43,330 nucleotides of DNA. Source: Mycolicibacillus koreensis (GTDB lineage: Bacteria > Actinomycetota > Actinomycetes > Mycobacteriales > Mycobacteriaceae). The stretch is from positions 1 to 43,330 of the forward strand of contig NZ_NCXO01000038.1 in NCBI RefSeq assembly GCF_002104795.1, written 5' to 3'. The notes beneath the pieces were generated by a model. It made no database searches, had not been told where the DNA came from, and was given only the letters and a program-made list of their open reading frames with translations. Below, piece after piece: positions 1 through 9,329 of this stretch. Positions within the stretch are counted from its first letter, which is position 1. Each line of letters begins with the position of its first letter. The position numbers and the translations under genes were made by a program.

Positions 1-3000
1 CACCAGGCGGTGACCGCCGCCGCAGCCGAACACGCCACCTTCATCGAGATCAGCCCACACCCGGTGCTGACCTACGCGCTGACCGAAACCCTGACCGACA
101 CCCTCGGATCGGACGCGACCGTGCTCGCGACCCTGCTGCGCGACGAACCGGAGAGCCTGACCTTCCACGCCCACAGGGCGAGAGCGGGGGCCGCCGCCGA
201 GACCGCCGCCGAGCCCGCCGGCCGGATCATCGACCTCCCGCCGACGCCGTGGCTGCACACCGACTACTGGGTCGACGCCCCCGTGGCCACGCCGTCCGGC
301 GAGCATCCGCTGCTCGGGGCGCACGTCGAGATGCCCTCCGGGCACGCCTGGCAAGCCGATGTGGGCACCGCGTCCCTGGGCTGGATGGCCGACCACCGCG
401 TCCACGGACAGCCGGTGCTCCCGGCCGCCGCCTTCGCCGAGATGGCGCTCGCCGCCGGACGTGCCGCACTGGGCGATCCCGGGCCGGGGCTGGCCCACCT
501 GGAAGTCGAGCAGATGCTGGCGCTCGGCGAGCACACCTGGGTGACAACCCAATTGAGCCTAGAGGACAACCGGGTGCAGATCGCATCCCGCAGCGCCGAA
601 GGCACCTGGACCCGGCACGCGGTGGCCCACCTCGACACCGAGAGCGCGCTCCCCGGGCCACCGGCCGGCGACGACTCCGCCACCGCCGACGGCATCGCTG
701 TGACACCAGCGGACTTCTACAGCGCTCTGCGCCGCACCGGCGCCTATCACGGGCCGGCGTTCGCTGCGCTCACCCGGATCGTGCGGCGCGGCGACGGTCG
801 CGCCGACACCGAGATCGTGCTGCCCGAGGAGGCGACCCCCCACCGCGGCTACCGGCTGCACCCGGTGTTGCTCGACGCGGTCCTGCAGAGCGTGGCCGCC
901 GCGGTCACCGAACCCTCCGCCGGCGAGGCCGACACCACCTACCTGCCGGTCTCGGTGGAATCGCTGCGGGTGTTCACCGCAACGATCGGTCGCCGTGCCC
1001 GCTGCCACGCCGAGTTGACCGACCTCGACACCGACGGCAAGCTCGGCCGCGCTCTGCTCACCGACGACACCGGCGCCCCACTCGCCGAACTCACCGGCAT
1101 CTACCTGCGGCGTGTTCAACGCCGGGCGGTGCCGCTGCCGTTGAGCCAGAAGCTGTTCCACGCAATCTGGGAGCAGGCCGATGTGCCGCCACCGGCCGAC
1201 GACGCCGTCGCGGGCGGCTGGCTGGTCCTGTCGGCGCAGACCGGCGCGGACACCGGCATCGCCGGGGAATTCACCGACCGGTTCGCTGCCGCGCACCGTC
1301 GCGTGCACCGGGCGCCGCTGGGTGATGAACCCGCGGTGCGCGAAGCGTTCGCCGCCCTCGCCGGAGACCCCGACCACCCGCCGGCCGGGGTGATCGTCGT
1401 CGTCGACGCCGCTGGCTTCGACACCAATCGCTTCGACACCGCTGGCTTCGACACCGCTGGCGTCGACACCGGAACCGACGGCGTGGAGGACACCGTCGGC
1501 CAAGCCCGGGATCTGATCTGGGATCTCGCGACCACCGTGCGGGCCGTCGTCAACGGCTGGCACGGCGCGGCGCCGCGGCTCTGGTTGGTCAGCAACGGCG
1601 GTCTGGGGGCCGGTGGAGGGGAACACAATCCGACGATCGGCGCACTGAGGGGTCTGATCCGGGTGCTCGGCTACGAGCACCCGGATCTGCGCGCCACCAT
1701 GATCGACGTGGATGACGTCGCTGATCCGGTCGCCACCGTGATCAGCGAGGTGCAGACCGGCGGCACCGACGACGTCATCGCCTGGCACGGAGCCGACCGT
1801 TACGTGGAGCGCCTCGCGCGGGCCCGCCTCGACGCCGACCGTCGGGGCGCGCCCATCCGCGATGACGGTGCCTACCTGATCACCGGTGGGCTGGGGGGCC
1901 TGGGGTTGGTGATCGCCGGGTGGCTCGCCGAACGGGGGGCCGGGCGGATCGTGCTCAACAGCCGGTCCGCGCCGGCAGGCGAACAGGCCACCGCGCTGTC
2001 GGAGCTGCAGGAACGCGCCGACGTCACGGTGGTCACCGGCGACATCGCCGAACCCGGTGTCGCCGACCGGTTGGTGGCCGCCGCCGAGCAGACCGGTCTG
2101 GCGCTGCGCGGGGTCATCCACGCAGCGGCGGTCATCGACGACCGCATCGTGGCCACCCTGGACGAGGAGAGTCTGCAGAGGGTGTGGCGCCCCAAGGCAG
2201 TCGGCGCGCTGCGACTGCATCACGCCACCGCCGGGCGTGAGATGGACTGGTGGGTGGGATTCTCCTCGATGGCCGCATTGCTGGGCTCGCCCGGCCAGGG
2301 CGCCTACGCCGCCGCCAACGCCTGGCTGGACACCTTGATCGGGTGGCGTCGCGCGGCCGGGCTGCCCGGCACGGCGATCGACTGGGGCCAGTGGGCCGAC
2401 GTCGGGGCGGCCCGCGCCCTCACACTCGGTGTGCTCGATCCGCTGGACCCCACAGAGGGGCTCGCCGCGTTGGACGCGGTGCTCGCGGCCCAGCCCGAAC
2501 GGATCGGTGTCGCGCGGCTACGCCTGGACCGGGCCGCCGCGGCCTTCCCGGAGTTGGCCCACCGCGGTTACTTCTCCGATCTCGCCGGTGAACTCGACTT
2601 CGACTCCGCCGACGACGACTGGTCCGGGCCCGACGCGTTGCGAGACCTGGAGCCCGACGCCGTCACCGCCGCGGTGCGCGCCCGGCTGCGTTCCCGGATC
2701 ACCGCGATCATGGGATTTTCGACTCCGGATGCCCTCGAGGACAGCGCACCGCTGACCACCCTCGGTATGGATTCGCTGATGGCGGTGCGAATCCGGAACA
2801 CCGTGCGCGGTGACTTCGGAGTCGAACCCCCGGTGGCGCTGCTGCTGCAGGGGGCGACCCTGCCGGACCTGGCCACCGATCTGATCCGTCAACTCGACCT
2901 CACCGGCCCCGCCGATCCGGGTGGGGCGACCGGCGCCGCCACCCCCACCGGCGGGGTGGCCGGGCGCGCCCAACAGCGAGCCGCGGCACGTCGACGCGCC

Positions 3001-3033
3001 GCCGCCCGCAGGAAGGTAGGACACCGCGCGTGA
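1..3033 (+). CDS. ppsD: Phthiocerol synthesis type I polyketide synthase PpsD, C-terminal part (5' truncated)
   Basis: The frame is open from base 1, so the gene begins upstream; 1010 residues are present of about 1830 expected for PpsD. Window residue numbers: end of the acyltransferase domain and linker (1-95); dehydratase (about 95-380) with the HRVHGQPVLP motif (His132) and the LLDAVLQ motif (Asp292); ketoreductase (about 620-800) with TGGLGGLG near 629, a serine pair near 755 and Tyr769 in GAYAAAN; acyl carrier protein with LGMDSL (phosphopantetheine Ser925). There is no enoylreductase between the dehydratase and ketoreductase. This fits PpsD, which in M. tuberculosis uses a trans enoylreductase (Rv2953); no such gene is in this window. 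The stop overlaps the ppsE start (GTGA). Identification rests on domain order and on ppsE, drrABC and papA5 following. A short in-frame minisatellite lies at residues 471-490. Confidence 0.9.
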   Translation, partial: HQAVTAAAAEHATFIEISPHPVLTYALTETLTDTLGSDATVLATLLRDEPESLTFHAHRARAGAAAETAAEPAGRIIDLPPTPWLHTDYWVDAPVATPSGEHPLLGAHVEMPSGHAWQADVGTASLGWMADHRVHGQPVLPAAAFAEMALAAGRAALGDPGPGLAHLEVEQMLALGEHTWVTTQLSLEDNRVQIASRSAEGTWTRHAVAHLDTESALPGPPAGDDSATADGIAVTPADFYSALRRTGAYHGPAFAALTRIVRRGDGRADTEIVLPEEATPHRGYRLHPVLLDAVLQSVAAAVTEPSAGEADTTYLPVSVESLRVFTATIGRRARCHAELTDLDTDGKLGRALLTDDTGAPLAELTGIYLRRVQRRAVPLPLSQKLFHAIWEQADVPPPADDAVAGGWLVLSAQTGADTGIAGEFTDRFAAAHRRVHRAPLGDEPAVREAFAALAGDPDHPPAGVIVVVDAAGFDTNRFDTAGFDTAGVDTGTDGVEDTVGQARDLIWDLATTVRAVVNGWHGAAPRLWLVSNGGLGAGGGEHNPTIGALRGLIRVLGYEHPDLRATMIDVDDVADPVATVISEVQTGGTDDVIAWHGADRYVERLARARLDADRRGAPIRDDGAYLITGGLGGLGLVIAGWLAERGAGRIVLNSRSAPAGEQATALSELQERADVTVVTGDIAEPGVADRLVAAAEQTGLALRGVIHAAAVIDDRIVATLDEESLQRVWRPKAVGALRLHHATAGREMDWWVGFSSMAALLGSPGQGAYAAANAWLDTLIGWRRAAGLPGTAIDWGQWADVGAARALTLGVLDPLDPTEGLAALDAVLAAQPERIGVARLRLDRAAAAFPELAHRGYFSDLAGELDFDSADDDWSGPDALRDLEPDAVTAAVRARLRSRITAIMGFSTPDALEDSAPLTTLGMDSLMAVRIRNTVRGDFGVEPPVALLLQGATLPDLATDLIRQLDLTGPADPGGATGAATPTGGVAGRAQQRAAARRRAAARRKVGHRA
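1411..1470 (+). repeat. 15-bp minisatellite inside ppsD
   Basis: Four tandem 15-bp units at 1411-1425, 1426-1440, 1441-1455 and 1456-1470 are read in frame as AGFDT, NRFDT, AGFDT and AGVDT. Units 1 and 3 are identical; unit 2 differs at its first four or five bases and unit 4 at one. The repeat lies in the structural part before the ketoreductase, in a stretch that continues Asp/Gly/Thr-rich, probably a surface loop. The unit length is a multiple of three, so copy-number change would keep the frame. Confidence 0.9.
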
Positions 3034-6000
3034 GTACTCCCACTGACACCGAACTACCCACCACCGCAATCGCCGTGATCGGCATGGCCGGCCGGTTCCC
3101 CGGTGCGGACTCGCTTGCCACGTTCTGGGCGAACCTGCGCGGCGGCGTCGAATCGATCGTCGACCTCAGTGCCGATGAGCTGCGGGCCGCCGGGATCGCC
3201 GAGGCCACCCTGGACAACCACTCCTACGTGCGCCGCGCCGCTCTGCTCGACGGCATCGAGGAATTCGACGCGGAATTCTTCGGGTTCACCCCGCACACCG
3301 CGGCCACCCTGGACCCGCAACATCGACTGTTTCTGCAGACCGCCTGGCATGCCTTCGAAGACGCCGGGGTCAACCCGGCGACCCTGCAGGCCTCGGTCGG
3401 GGTGTTCGGAACCAGCTCGGCCAGCGGTTACCTGCTGCACAACTTGATGTCACACCACCGGCCGAGCACCGTGATCGGCGAAGGCGCCACCTTCGAGATG
3501 GTCAACCTGTCGTTGCACAACGACAAAGACCACCTGGCCACCCGCGTCGCCCACCAGTTCAACCTGCGCGGCCCCGCCCTGTCGGTACAGACCGCGTGCT
3601 CGTCGTCGCTGGTGGCGGTGCACCTGGCGTGCCAGGCGCTGCTCAACGGGGAATGCGAGATGGCCCTGGCCGGCGGCTCCTCGATCCGGGTGCCGCACCG
3701 CGTGGGCTACTGGCATGAGGCCGGATCGATGGTGTCGGGCACCGGTCACTGCCGGCCGTTCGACGTCCGCAGCGACGGAACCATCTTCGGCAGCGGTGTC
3801 GGGGCGGTGCTGCTCAAACCACTGGCCGACGCCATCGCCGACGGGGACCGCGTTCACGCGGTCATCCGCGGCTCGGCGATCAACAACGACGGCGCAACCA
3901 AAATGAACTACGCCGCCCCCAACGCCGTCGGGCAGGCGGAGGTGATCGCCGAGGCGCACGCAGTGGCCGAGATCGACCCCGCCTCCGTCGGCTACATCGA
4001 GACCCACGGCACCGGAACGCCGTTGGGTGACCCGATCGAACTCGACGGGTTGCGCCAAGCGTTCGCGATCTCCGAGGAGGAACGCCCCGGCCCGTGCTAC
4101 CTCGGATCGGTCAAATCCAACATCGGCCACCTCGAGGTCGCCTCCGGGATCGCGGGGCTGATCAAAGCTATTCTCTGCCTAGAGCATCGCGAGATCCCGG
4201 CCACCTTGCACTACACCGCCCCCAACCCTGAGCTGCACCTGGACCGCGGCCCGTTCGAAGTGCGCGACCAGCACGGCGCGTGGGAATGGCCGGGGGTGCG
4301 CCGCGCCGGGGTGTCCTCCTTCGGGGTCGGCGGCACCAACGCCCACGTGGTCCTCGAGGAAGCGCCCGACCGCCCGGCTCCCTCGGAGAACACCAGCGGT
4401 GCACAGGTGTTGGTGATGTCGGCGCGCACACCGGAGAGCCTCCAGGATTACCGTGGGGCGCTGGCCGCCGAACTGTCCGCCGACGCACCGGATCTGGTCG
4501 ATGTGGCAGCCACCCTTGCCGGCCGGCGCACCGAAAAGGTCCGCGGCGTCGTCGTCGCCCACGACCCGGTGCAGGCGGCGAGCGTGCTCGTTGCCGACGA
4601 CCACGACAACGCCCTGGTCGCCGACGCGCCCGATCCCGGTGTCACCGGCCTCGACGAGCGGGTTGTGTTCATGTTCCCCGGCCAGGGTGCACAACACATC
4701 GGAATGGCACGCGGGCTCTACGACGCCGAACCGGTGTTCGCCGAACACTTCGACGCCTGCGCCGCCGCCTTCGGCGACGAACTCGACATCGACCTGCGCG
4801 CGGAGATCTTCGACGGCACCGCCCGCAGCCTGGAACGCACCGACCGGACACAGCCCGCACTGTTCACCGTGCAATACGCCCTGGCCCGGTTGCTCCAGTC
4901 CTACGGCGTGCAACCGGCGGCGATGGCGGGCCACAGCATCGGTGAATACACCGCCGCAACCCTCGCCGGGGTGTTCGACCTGTCCACCGCGGTACAGGCG
5001 GTGGCGATGCGGGCACGGCTGATGCACGCCGCGCCCCGCGGGGTGATGGTCGCCGTGCCCTGCAGCGCCGATCAGATCACCGAGGACCTCGCGGCCACCG
5101 CGGTGGACCTGGCGACCGTCAACGATCCGGGCAGCTGCGTGGTCGCCGGCACCGCGGAGACCATCGCGGCGTTCACCGAACGGCTCGCCGAACGGGGGAT
5201 CACCGCACGGCGGGTTCGCACCTCCCACGGCTTCCACTCACGGCTGATGGACCCGGTGGTGCCGGAGTTCGCCACCTACCTCTCGCAACTCGCCCTGCAC
5301 GAACCGCGGATCCCGTTGCTGTCCAACATCACCGGCACCTGGTTGACAGCCGACGCGGCGACCGATCCGCAGACCTGGGCCAAACAGATCCGCTCCACGG
5401 TTCGCTTCGCCGACGAGCTCGACGTGCTGCTCGGCCATCCGGGCCGGGTGCTGATCGAGGTCGGCCCGGGCGGAAGCCTCACCGGATCGGCAATGCGCCA
5501 CCCCGCCTTCTCCGGTGACCACCGTGCGGTTCGGATGATGCGGCACCACGCCCAGAACCGCGACGACCACGACACCTTCCTGCTGGGTCTCGGTGCGCTG
5601 TGGGCCGCCGGCGTCGACGTCGACTGGCGGCCCCGTCACGGCGGTCGCACCCCGACCCGGGTGACCGTGCCGGGCTACCCGTTCGATCGTCAGCGGCATT
5701 GGATCGACTACGCCGGCGGCCACGGCCAGGCGCCGCTGCCCGTGGCCGCCCGTGCGGCGATGACCGCCGGCAACGGCTCGGGCGGCGACGTGGACCCGAC
5801 CGCGCAGATGGAGGCCACGGTGCAACGCATCTGGGGTCAATGCCTGGGCATCAACGACATCGGGCGCGGCGCGAACTTCTTCGACATCGGCGGCGACTCG
5901 CTGATCGCGATCAGCGTGGCCATGACGGCCACCCATGAAGGCCTGGATCTGACACCACAGGACCTCTACGAACACCCGACGGTGAGCGCCCTGGCCCGTG

Positions 6001-7460
6001 CCCTGGTCGCGCGCTACAGCGAGGGCGGACTGGCGCGCGACCCCGGCACCGCCGCCGCCCCGCCGCTACCCCCCAACCTGGAGCGGTTCATCGACGCCGG
6101 GTTGGCCGACCGCGGCCGCTGGCGCATCCCACTGCTGCTGCGACTGCGCCCCGACGTCGACGCCGACGACATCCATGCGGCGCTGACCGCGGTCATCAAC
6201 CATCACGAGGCGCTGCGGCTGCAACTGGTGCAGCGCGGCGGCACCTGGGTCCAAGAGATCGGCGAACCGCAGGAGTTCACCGACTTCACCACCCGGGAAC
6301 TGCCCGACCACGGCGACGAACACCAGGCGGTTCTTACGCTGCTGGCCGAGCAGATCGGCGCGGAGGACCTGGCGCCGCTCACCGCGACCCACATACGGGG
6401 CCGCACCGGTGGGCCGTGCTACCTGGCGTTGAGCCTGCACGCCATGGTCGCCGACCCGGCCTCCCGCGACATCGTGCTCGCCGACGTGCTCACCGCGCTC
6501 GGTCAGCGCATCGGCGGCCAGGACATCACCCTGCCCACGGTGCCCGTGTCGTGGCGGCAGTGGGCGACGCGGTGCGCTGCGTTGAGCACACATCCGTCGG
6601 TGCTCGACACCGCCGACTACTGGCTGCGGGCCGGCACGTCGGCGACCCTGCAGATCGGTGAGCCCACGGTCGACACCGCCCCGCACGTCGGGGATTTGAA
6701 CCGCCACTCGAGCGTGTTGAGCGTGGCCGATACCACCGAACTCGACGATGCGCGCCGCCGCTGCAAGGTGTCGGTCGACGACATCGTGCTGGCCGCGCTC
6801 GCCGAGACGATCGCAACCTGCAGCGGCGAGGGCACCCTCGCGGTCGACCTCGGCGGTCTGGGCCGCTCGGTGCTCAAACCCGACGTGGACCTCCACCGCA
6901 CGGTCGGCTGGTTCACCACCGTGTACCCGGTGGTGCTGGAGTGCTCGGCCAACCCGGCGAGGAGCGCCGCAGAGCGCATCGACGCCGTTCACGAGACGGT
7001 ATCGACGGTGCCGCACTACGGGATCGGCTACGGCCTGCTGCGGTATGTCTACGCCCCGACAGCACGCACATTGGCGGCTCAGCCCACCGCACAGATCTAC
7101 CTGCACAACGCCGGCACGATCCCCGAGTTGCCGAGCCTGTCGACCGACGACGCGCCGGTGCAGTTCGATCCCGACACCGCGCTGCCGGTGCGCGACACGG
7201 TACCGGGGCTCGGGCACGCGATCGAACTACGGTTGTACCGCCTCGCCGGGCAGCTGCACCTGGACTGGTGGCACGACACCCGCCGCATCGACGCCGACGC
7301 CACGCAGCGGTTGGCCGTCACGCTCGCCGAGGCGGTGATGAGGTTGGCGCGCACGGTGATCGACGAAGATTCCGGCGATGCTTCCGACGATCGTTCCGAC
7401 GGTGACGCCGATCTCGCCGACGGCGACCTGACACTGGTCGACCTGTCGTCGCAGACCTGA
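3030..7460 (+). CDS. ppsE: Phthiocerol synthesis polyketide synthase PpsE
   Basis: 1476 residues (M. tuberculosis PpsE is about 1490). Domains: ketosynthase (about 10-430) with Cys190 in TACSSS, the ETHGTGT motif and SNIGHLE; acyltransferase (about 545-850) with FPGQGAQ and Ser636 in GHSIGEY; carrier domain with GGDSL (Ser957); then a C-terminal condensation-like domain (about 1010-1440) with HHEALRL. There are no ketoreductase or dehydratase domains, so the last keto group would stay and be reduced later; an Rv2951c-type ketoreductase is encoded at 19660. The condensation motif usually HHxxxDG reads HAMVADP (His1137), so the second His and the Gly are missing and the domain is probably not a working condensation enzyme. 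The GTG start overlaps the ppsD stop. The C-terminus is Asp-rich. The KS-AT-ACP-C layout plus the drrABC-papA5 neighbours make the call firm. Confidence 0.95.
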   Translation: MSTPTDTELPTTAIAVIGMAGRFPGADSLATFWANLRGGVESIVDLSADELRAAGIAEATLDNHSYVRRAALLDGIEEFDAEFFGFTPHTAATLDPQHRLFLQTAWHAFEDAGVNPATLQASVGVFGTSSASGYLLHNLMSHHRPSTVIGEGATFEMVNLSLHNDKDHLATRVAHQFNLRGPALSVQTACSSSLVAVHLACQALLNGECEMALAGGSSIRVPHRVGYWHEAGSMVSGTGHCRPFDVRSDGTIFGSGVGAVLLKPLADAIADGDRVHAVIRGSAINNDGATKMNYAAPNAVGQAEVIAEAHAVAEIDPASVGYIETHGTGTPLGDPIELDGLRQAFAISEEERPGPCYLGSVKSNIGHLEVASGIAGLIKAILCLEHREIPATLHYTAPNPELHLDRGPFEVRDQHGAWEWPGVRRAGVSSFGVGGTNAHVVLEEAPDRPAPSENTSGAQVLVMSARTPESLQDYRGALAAELSADAPDLVDVAATLAGRRTEKVRGVVVAHDPVQAASVLVADDHDNALVADAPDPGVTGLDERVVFMFPGQGAQHIGMARGLYDAEPVFAEHFDACAAAFGDELDIDLRAEIFDGTARSLERTDRTQPALFTVQYALARLLQSYGVQPAAMAGHSIGEYTAATLAGVFDLSTAVQAVAMRARLMHAAPRGVMVAVPCSADQITEDLAATAVDLATVNDPGSCVVAGTAETIAAFTERLAERGITARRVRTSHGFHSRLMDPVVPEFATYLSQLALHEPRIPLLSNITGTWLTADAATDPQTWAKQIRSTVRFADELDVLLGHPGRVLIEVGPGGSLTGSAMRHPAFSGDHRAVRMMRHHAQNRDDHDTFLLGLGALWAAGVDVDWRPRHGGRTPTRVTVPGYPFDRQRHWIDYAGGHGQAPLPVAARAAMTAGNGSGGDVDPTAQMEATVQRIWGQCLGINDIGRGANFFDIGGDSLIAISVAMTATHEGLDLTPQDLYEHPTVSALARALVARYSEGGLARDPGTAAAPPLPPNLERFIDAGLADRGRWRIPLLLRLRPDVDADDIHAALTAVINHHEALRLQLVQRGGTWVQEIGEPQEFTDFTTRELPDHGDEHQAVLTLLAEQIGAEDLAPLTATHIRGRTGGPCYLALSLHAMVADPASRDIVLADVLTALGQRIGGQDITLPTVPVSWRQWATRCAALSTHPSVLDTADYWLRAGTSATLQIGEPTVDTAPHVGDLNRHSSVLSVADTTELDDARRRCKVSVDDIVLAALAETIATCSGEGTLAVDLGGLGRSVLKPDVDLHRTVGWFTTVYPVVLECSANPARSAAERIDAVHETVSTVPHYGIGYGLLRYVYAPTARTLAAQPTAQIYLHNAGTIPELPSLSTDDAPVQFDPDTALPVRDTVPGLGHAIELRLYRLAGQLHLDWWHDTRRIDADATQRLAVTLAEAVMRLARTVIDEDSGDASDDRSDGDADLADGDLTLVDLSSQT

Positions 7461-7485
7461 CCGACCACCAGATCCCGGCACCCGT

Positions 7486-7515
7486 CCGAGATTGCGAACC
7501 CCGAGATTGCGAACA
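7486..7515 (+). repeat. 15-bp tandem duplication before drrA
   Basis: Two adjacent copies of a 15-bp unit (7486-7500 and 7501-7515) differ only at the last base. They fill the second half of the 64-bp ppsE-drrA gap and end at the drrA ribosome binding site (AAGGAG, 7515-7520). No hairpin or promoter is evident in the gap. Confidence 0.85.
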
Positions 7516-7524
7516 AGGAGAACC

Positions 7525-8511
7525 ATGACCGACACACCCGCGGTTGTCGTCGACGGCATAGGCAAGACGTTCGGATCGGTGACGGCGTTGCGTGACATTA
7601 GTTTCGAGGTCCACCACGGTGAGGTGGTGGGACTGCTCGGGCCCAACGGTGCGGGCAAGACCACCACCGTCGACATCCTGTCGACCCTGACCCGCCCCGA
7701 TCGTGGCCGAGCAGTCGTCGCCGGACACGATGTGCTCAGCGACCCGGCCGGGGTGCGGCGCTCGATCATGCTGACCGGGCAACAGGTGGCGCTCGACGAC
7801 ATCTTGACCGGGCGGGAGAACCTCGTCATGTTCGGCCGGCTGCAGGGACTGACCAAATCGCAGGCCCGCACCCGGGCCGCCGAGCTTGTGGCGCAATTCG
7901 ACCTCGATCACGCCGCCGACCGGGCCGTGAGCACCTACTCCGGTGGGATGCGCCGGCGTATCGACATCGCCTGCGGCCTCGTTGTCCGCCCCGATGTGGT
8001 GTTTCTCGATGAGCCCACCACCGGTCTGGATCCGCGCAGCCGGCAAGCCATCTGGGACCTGGTGGCCGACTTCAAAGCCGCCGGGATCGCCACACTGTTG
8101 ACCACCCAGTACCTCGAGGAGGCCGACGCGCTCTCCGACCGGATCGTGGTCGTCGACCACGGCGCGGTCATCGCCTCGGGCACCGCGGATGATCTCAAGC
8201 AACGCATCGGCTCCACGTACTGCGACATCGTGCCGCGCCACCGCGACGATCTGCCCATGATCGCCGGGGTACTCGGTGACCTCGCCGGCGAGCAGAATCA
8301 CGCGGCGCTGAGTGCTGAGGCCGACCGGATCGCCATCGCCGCACCGGACGGTCCCGACACCCTTCTCGAGGCGGTACGCCGATTGGCCGCCGCCGAGATC
8401 GAATTGAGCGACATCGGATTGCGGCGCCCCTCCCTCGACGAGGTGTTCTTCGCGCTCACCGGCGATCCCACCGAGACCTCGGCACCCGACGACGCGGAGG
8501 TCCCTGCATGA
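7525..8511 (+). CDS. drrA: DIM transport ABC ATPase DrrA
   Basis: 328 residues, daunorubicin-resistance type ABC ATPase. Visible motifs: Walker A GPNGAGKT (residues 39-46), ABC signature TYSGGMRRR, Walker B VVFLDEPTTGLD, and a C-terminal extension usual in DrrA proteins. It would energise the DrrB/DrrC membrane pair that moves phthiocerol dimycocerosate-type lipids across the inner membrane, as in M. tuberculosis. The ATG at 7525 is chosen because AAGGAG lies 4 nt upstream; a frame extension to 7492 has no support and would run through the tandem duplication. drrB starts inside its stop codon (ATGA). Confidence 0.95.
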   Translation: MTDTPAVVVDGIGKTFGSVTALRDISFEVHHGEVVGLLGPNGAGKTTTVDILSTLTRPDRGRAVVAGHDVLSDPAGVRRSIMLTGQQVALDDILTGRENLVMFGRLQGLTKSQARTRAAELVAQFDLDHAADRAVSTYSGGMRRRIDIACGLVVRPDVVFLDEPTTGLDPRSRQAIWDLVADFKAAGIATLLTTQYLEEADALSDRIVVVDHGAVIASGTADDLKQRIGSTYCDIVPRHRDDLPMIAGVLGDLAGEQNHAALSAEADRIAIAAPDGPDTLLEAVRRLAAAEIELSDIGLRRPSLDEVFFALTGDPTETSAPDDAEVPA

Positions 8512-9329
8512 GTGTGGCCGCCGTCGACCTGCGCGCGACACGCCCGCCGGTCTCGACCCGCCAGCAATGGTGGGTGTTGACGGTCCGCACCATCGCCCCG
8601 ACGCTGCGCAACGGGGAGTTGGTCACCCAGGTGGCCGCCTCGATCATGTTCACCGTCGGCTTCTACATTCCGCTCAAACAGATGATGAGCGTGTTCGCCG
8701 CCGACATGAGCAGCTACGCCCAGTATCTGATGCCGCTGATCGGGTTGCAGGCGATCGCCTTCGCGTCGGTGTCGGCGGCGTTCCGTTCGGCGACCGACGC
8801 GGTGCAAGGCATCAACCGCCGGTTTCGGGCCATGCCGATCGCCCCGCTGACGCCGTTGGCGGCCCGCATGTCGGCCAGCATGTACCGCTGCGCGATCGCG
8901 CTGGCGGTTTCACTGGCCTGCGGCCACGTGATCGGATTCCGGTTCTACGGCGGCCTGGTTCACACCGTCGGGTTCTGTGCGCTGCTGCTGCTGATCGGGG
9001 TGGCCCTGTCGCTGCTGGGGGACTGGATCGGAACCGCCACCGAGAACCCCGAAGCCACCATGCCGATGATGCTGTTGCCGCAGCTGATCTTCGGGTTGCT
9101 GTCGGTCGGCATCCAGCCGGTCGAACGGTTCCCGGACTGGATTCGCGGGTTCGTGCGCAACCAGCCGATATCCCAGTTCGTCTACGCGTTGCGTGCTCTC
9201 GCCGGGGACAGCACCCCGGGCGCCGGAGTGGTCACCTGGTCGACGTTGGGGCCGACGCTGCTGTGGGTGGTTGCGGTGATCGTGGCACTGATCCCCCTGC
9301 ACGTCGTCGTCTCGGGAAGGAGACGGTAG
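8508..9329 (+). CDS. drrB: DIM transport ABC permease DrrB
   Basis: 273 residues, ABC-2 type permease. The N-terminal about 45 residues look cytoplasmic and are followed by six hydrophobic segments, including IMFTVGFYIPL, a long one around LLLLIGVALSLLGDWIG and a last one at LLWVVAVIVALIPLHVVV. The motif PVERFPDWIRGFVRNQPIS near residue 205 is the usual ABC-2 segment before the last helix. The start overlaps the drrA stop, and drrC begins immediately after its stop codon, so the three are translated as a unit. The product should pair with DrrC in the membrane. Confidence 0.93.
   Translation: MSVAAVDLRATRPPVSTRQQWWVLTVRTIAPTLRNGELVTQVAASIMFTVGFYIPLKQMMSVFAADMSSYAQYLMPLIGLQAIAFASVSAAFRSATDAVQGINRRFRAMPIAPLTPLAARMSASMYRCAIALAVSLACGHVIGFRFYGGLVHTVGFCALLLLIGVALSLLGDWIGTATENPEATMPMMLLPQLIFGLLSVGIQPVERFPDWIRGFVRNQPISQFVYALRALAGDSTPGAGVVTWSTLGPTLLWVVAVIVALIPLHVVVSGRRR

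Noticed and set aside
559..2223. 554-codon minus-strand open frame across ppsD
   Set aside because: Shadow of the GC-rich coding strand; residue content (Gly, Val, Asp, His, Gln rich) lacks any domain and opposes a clear polyketide synthase frame.
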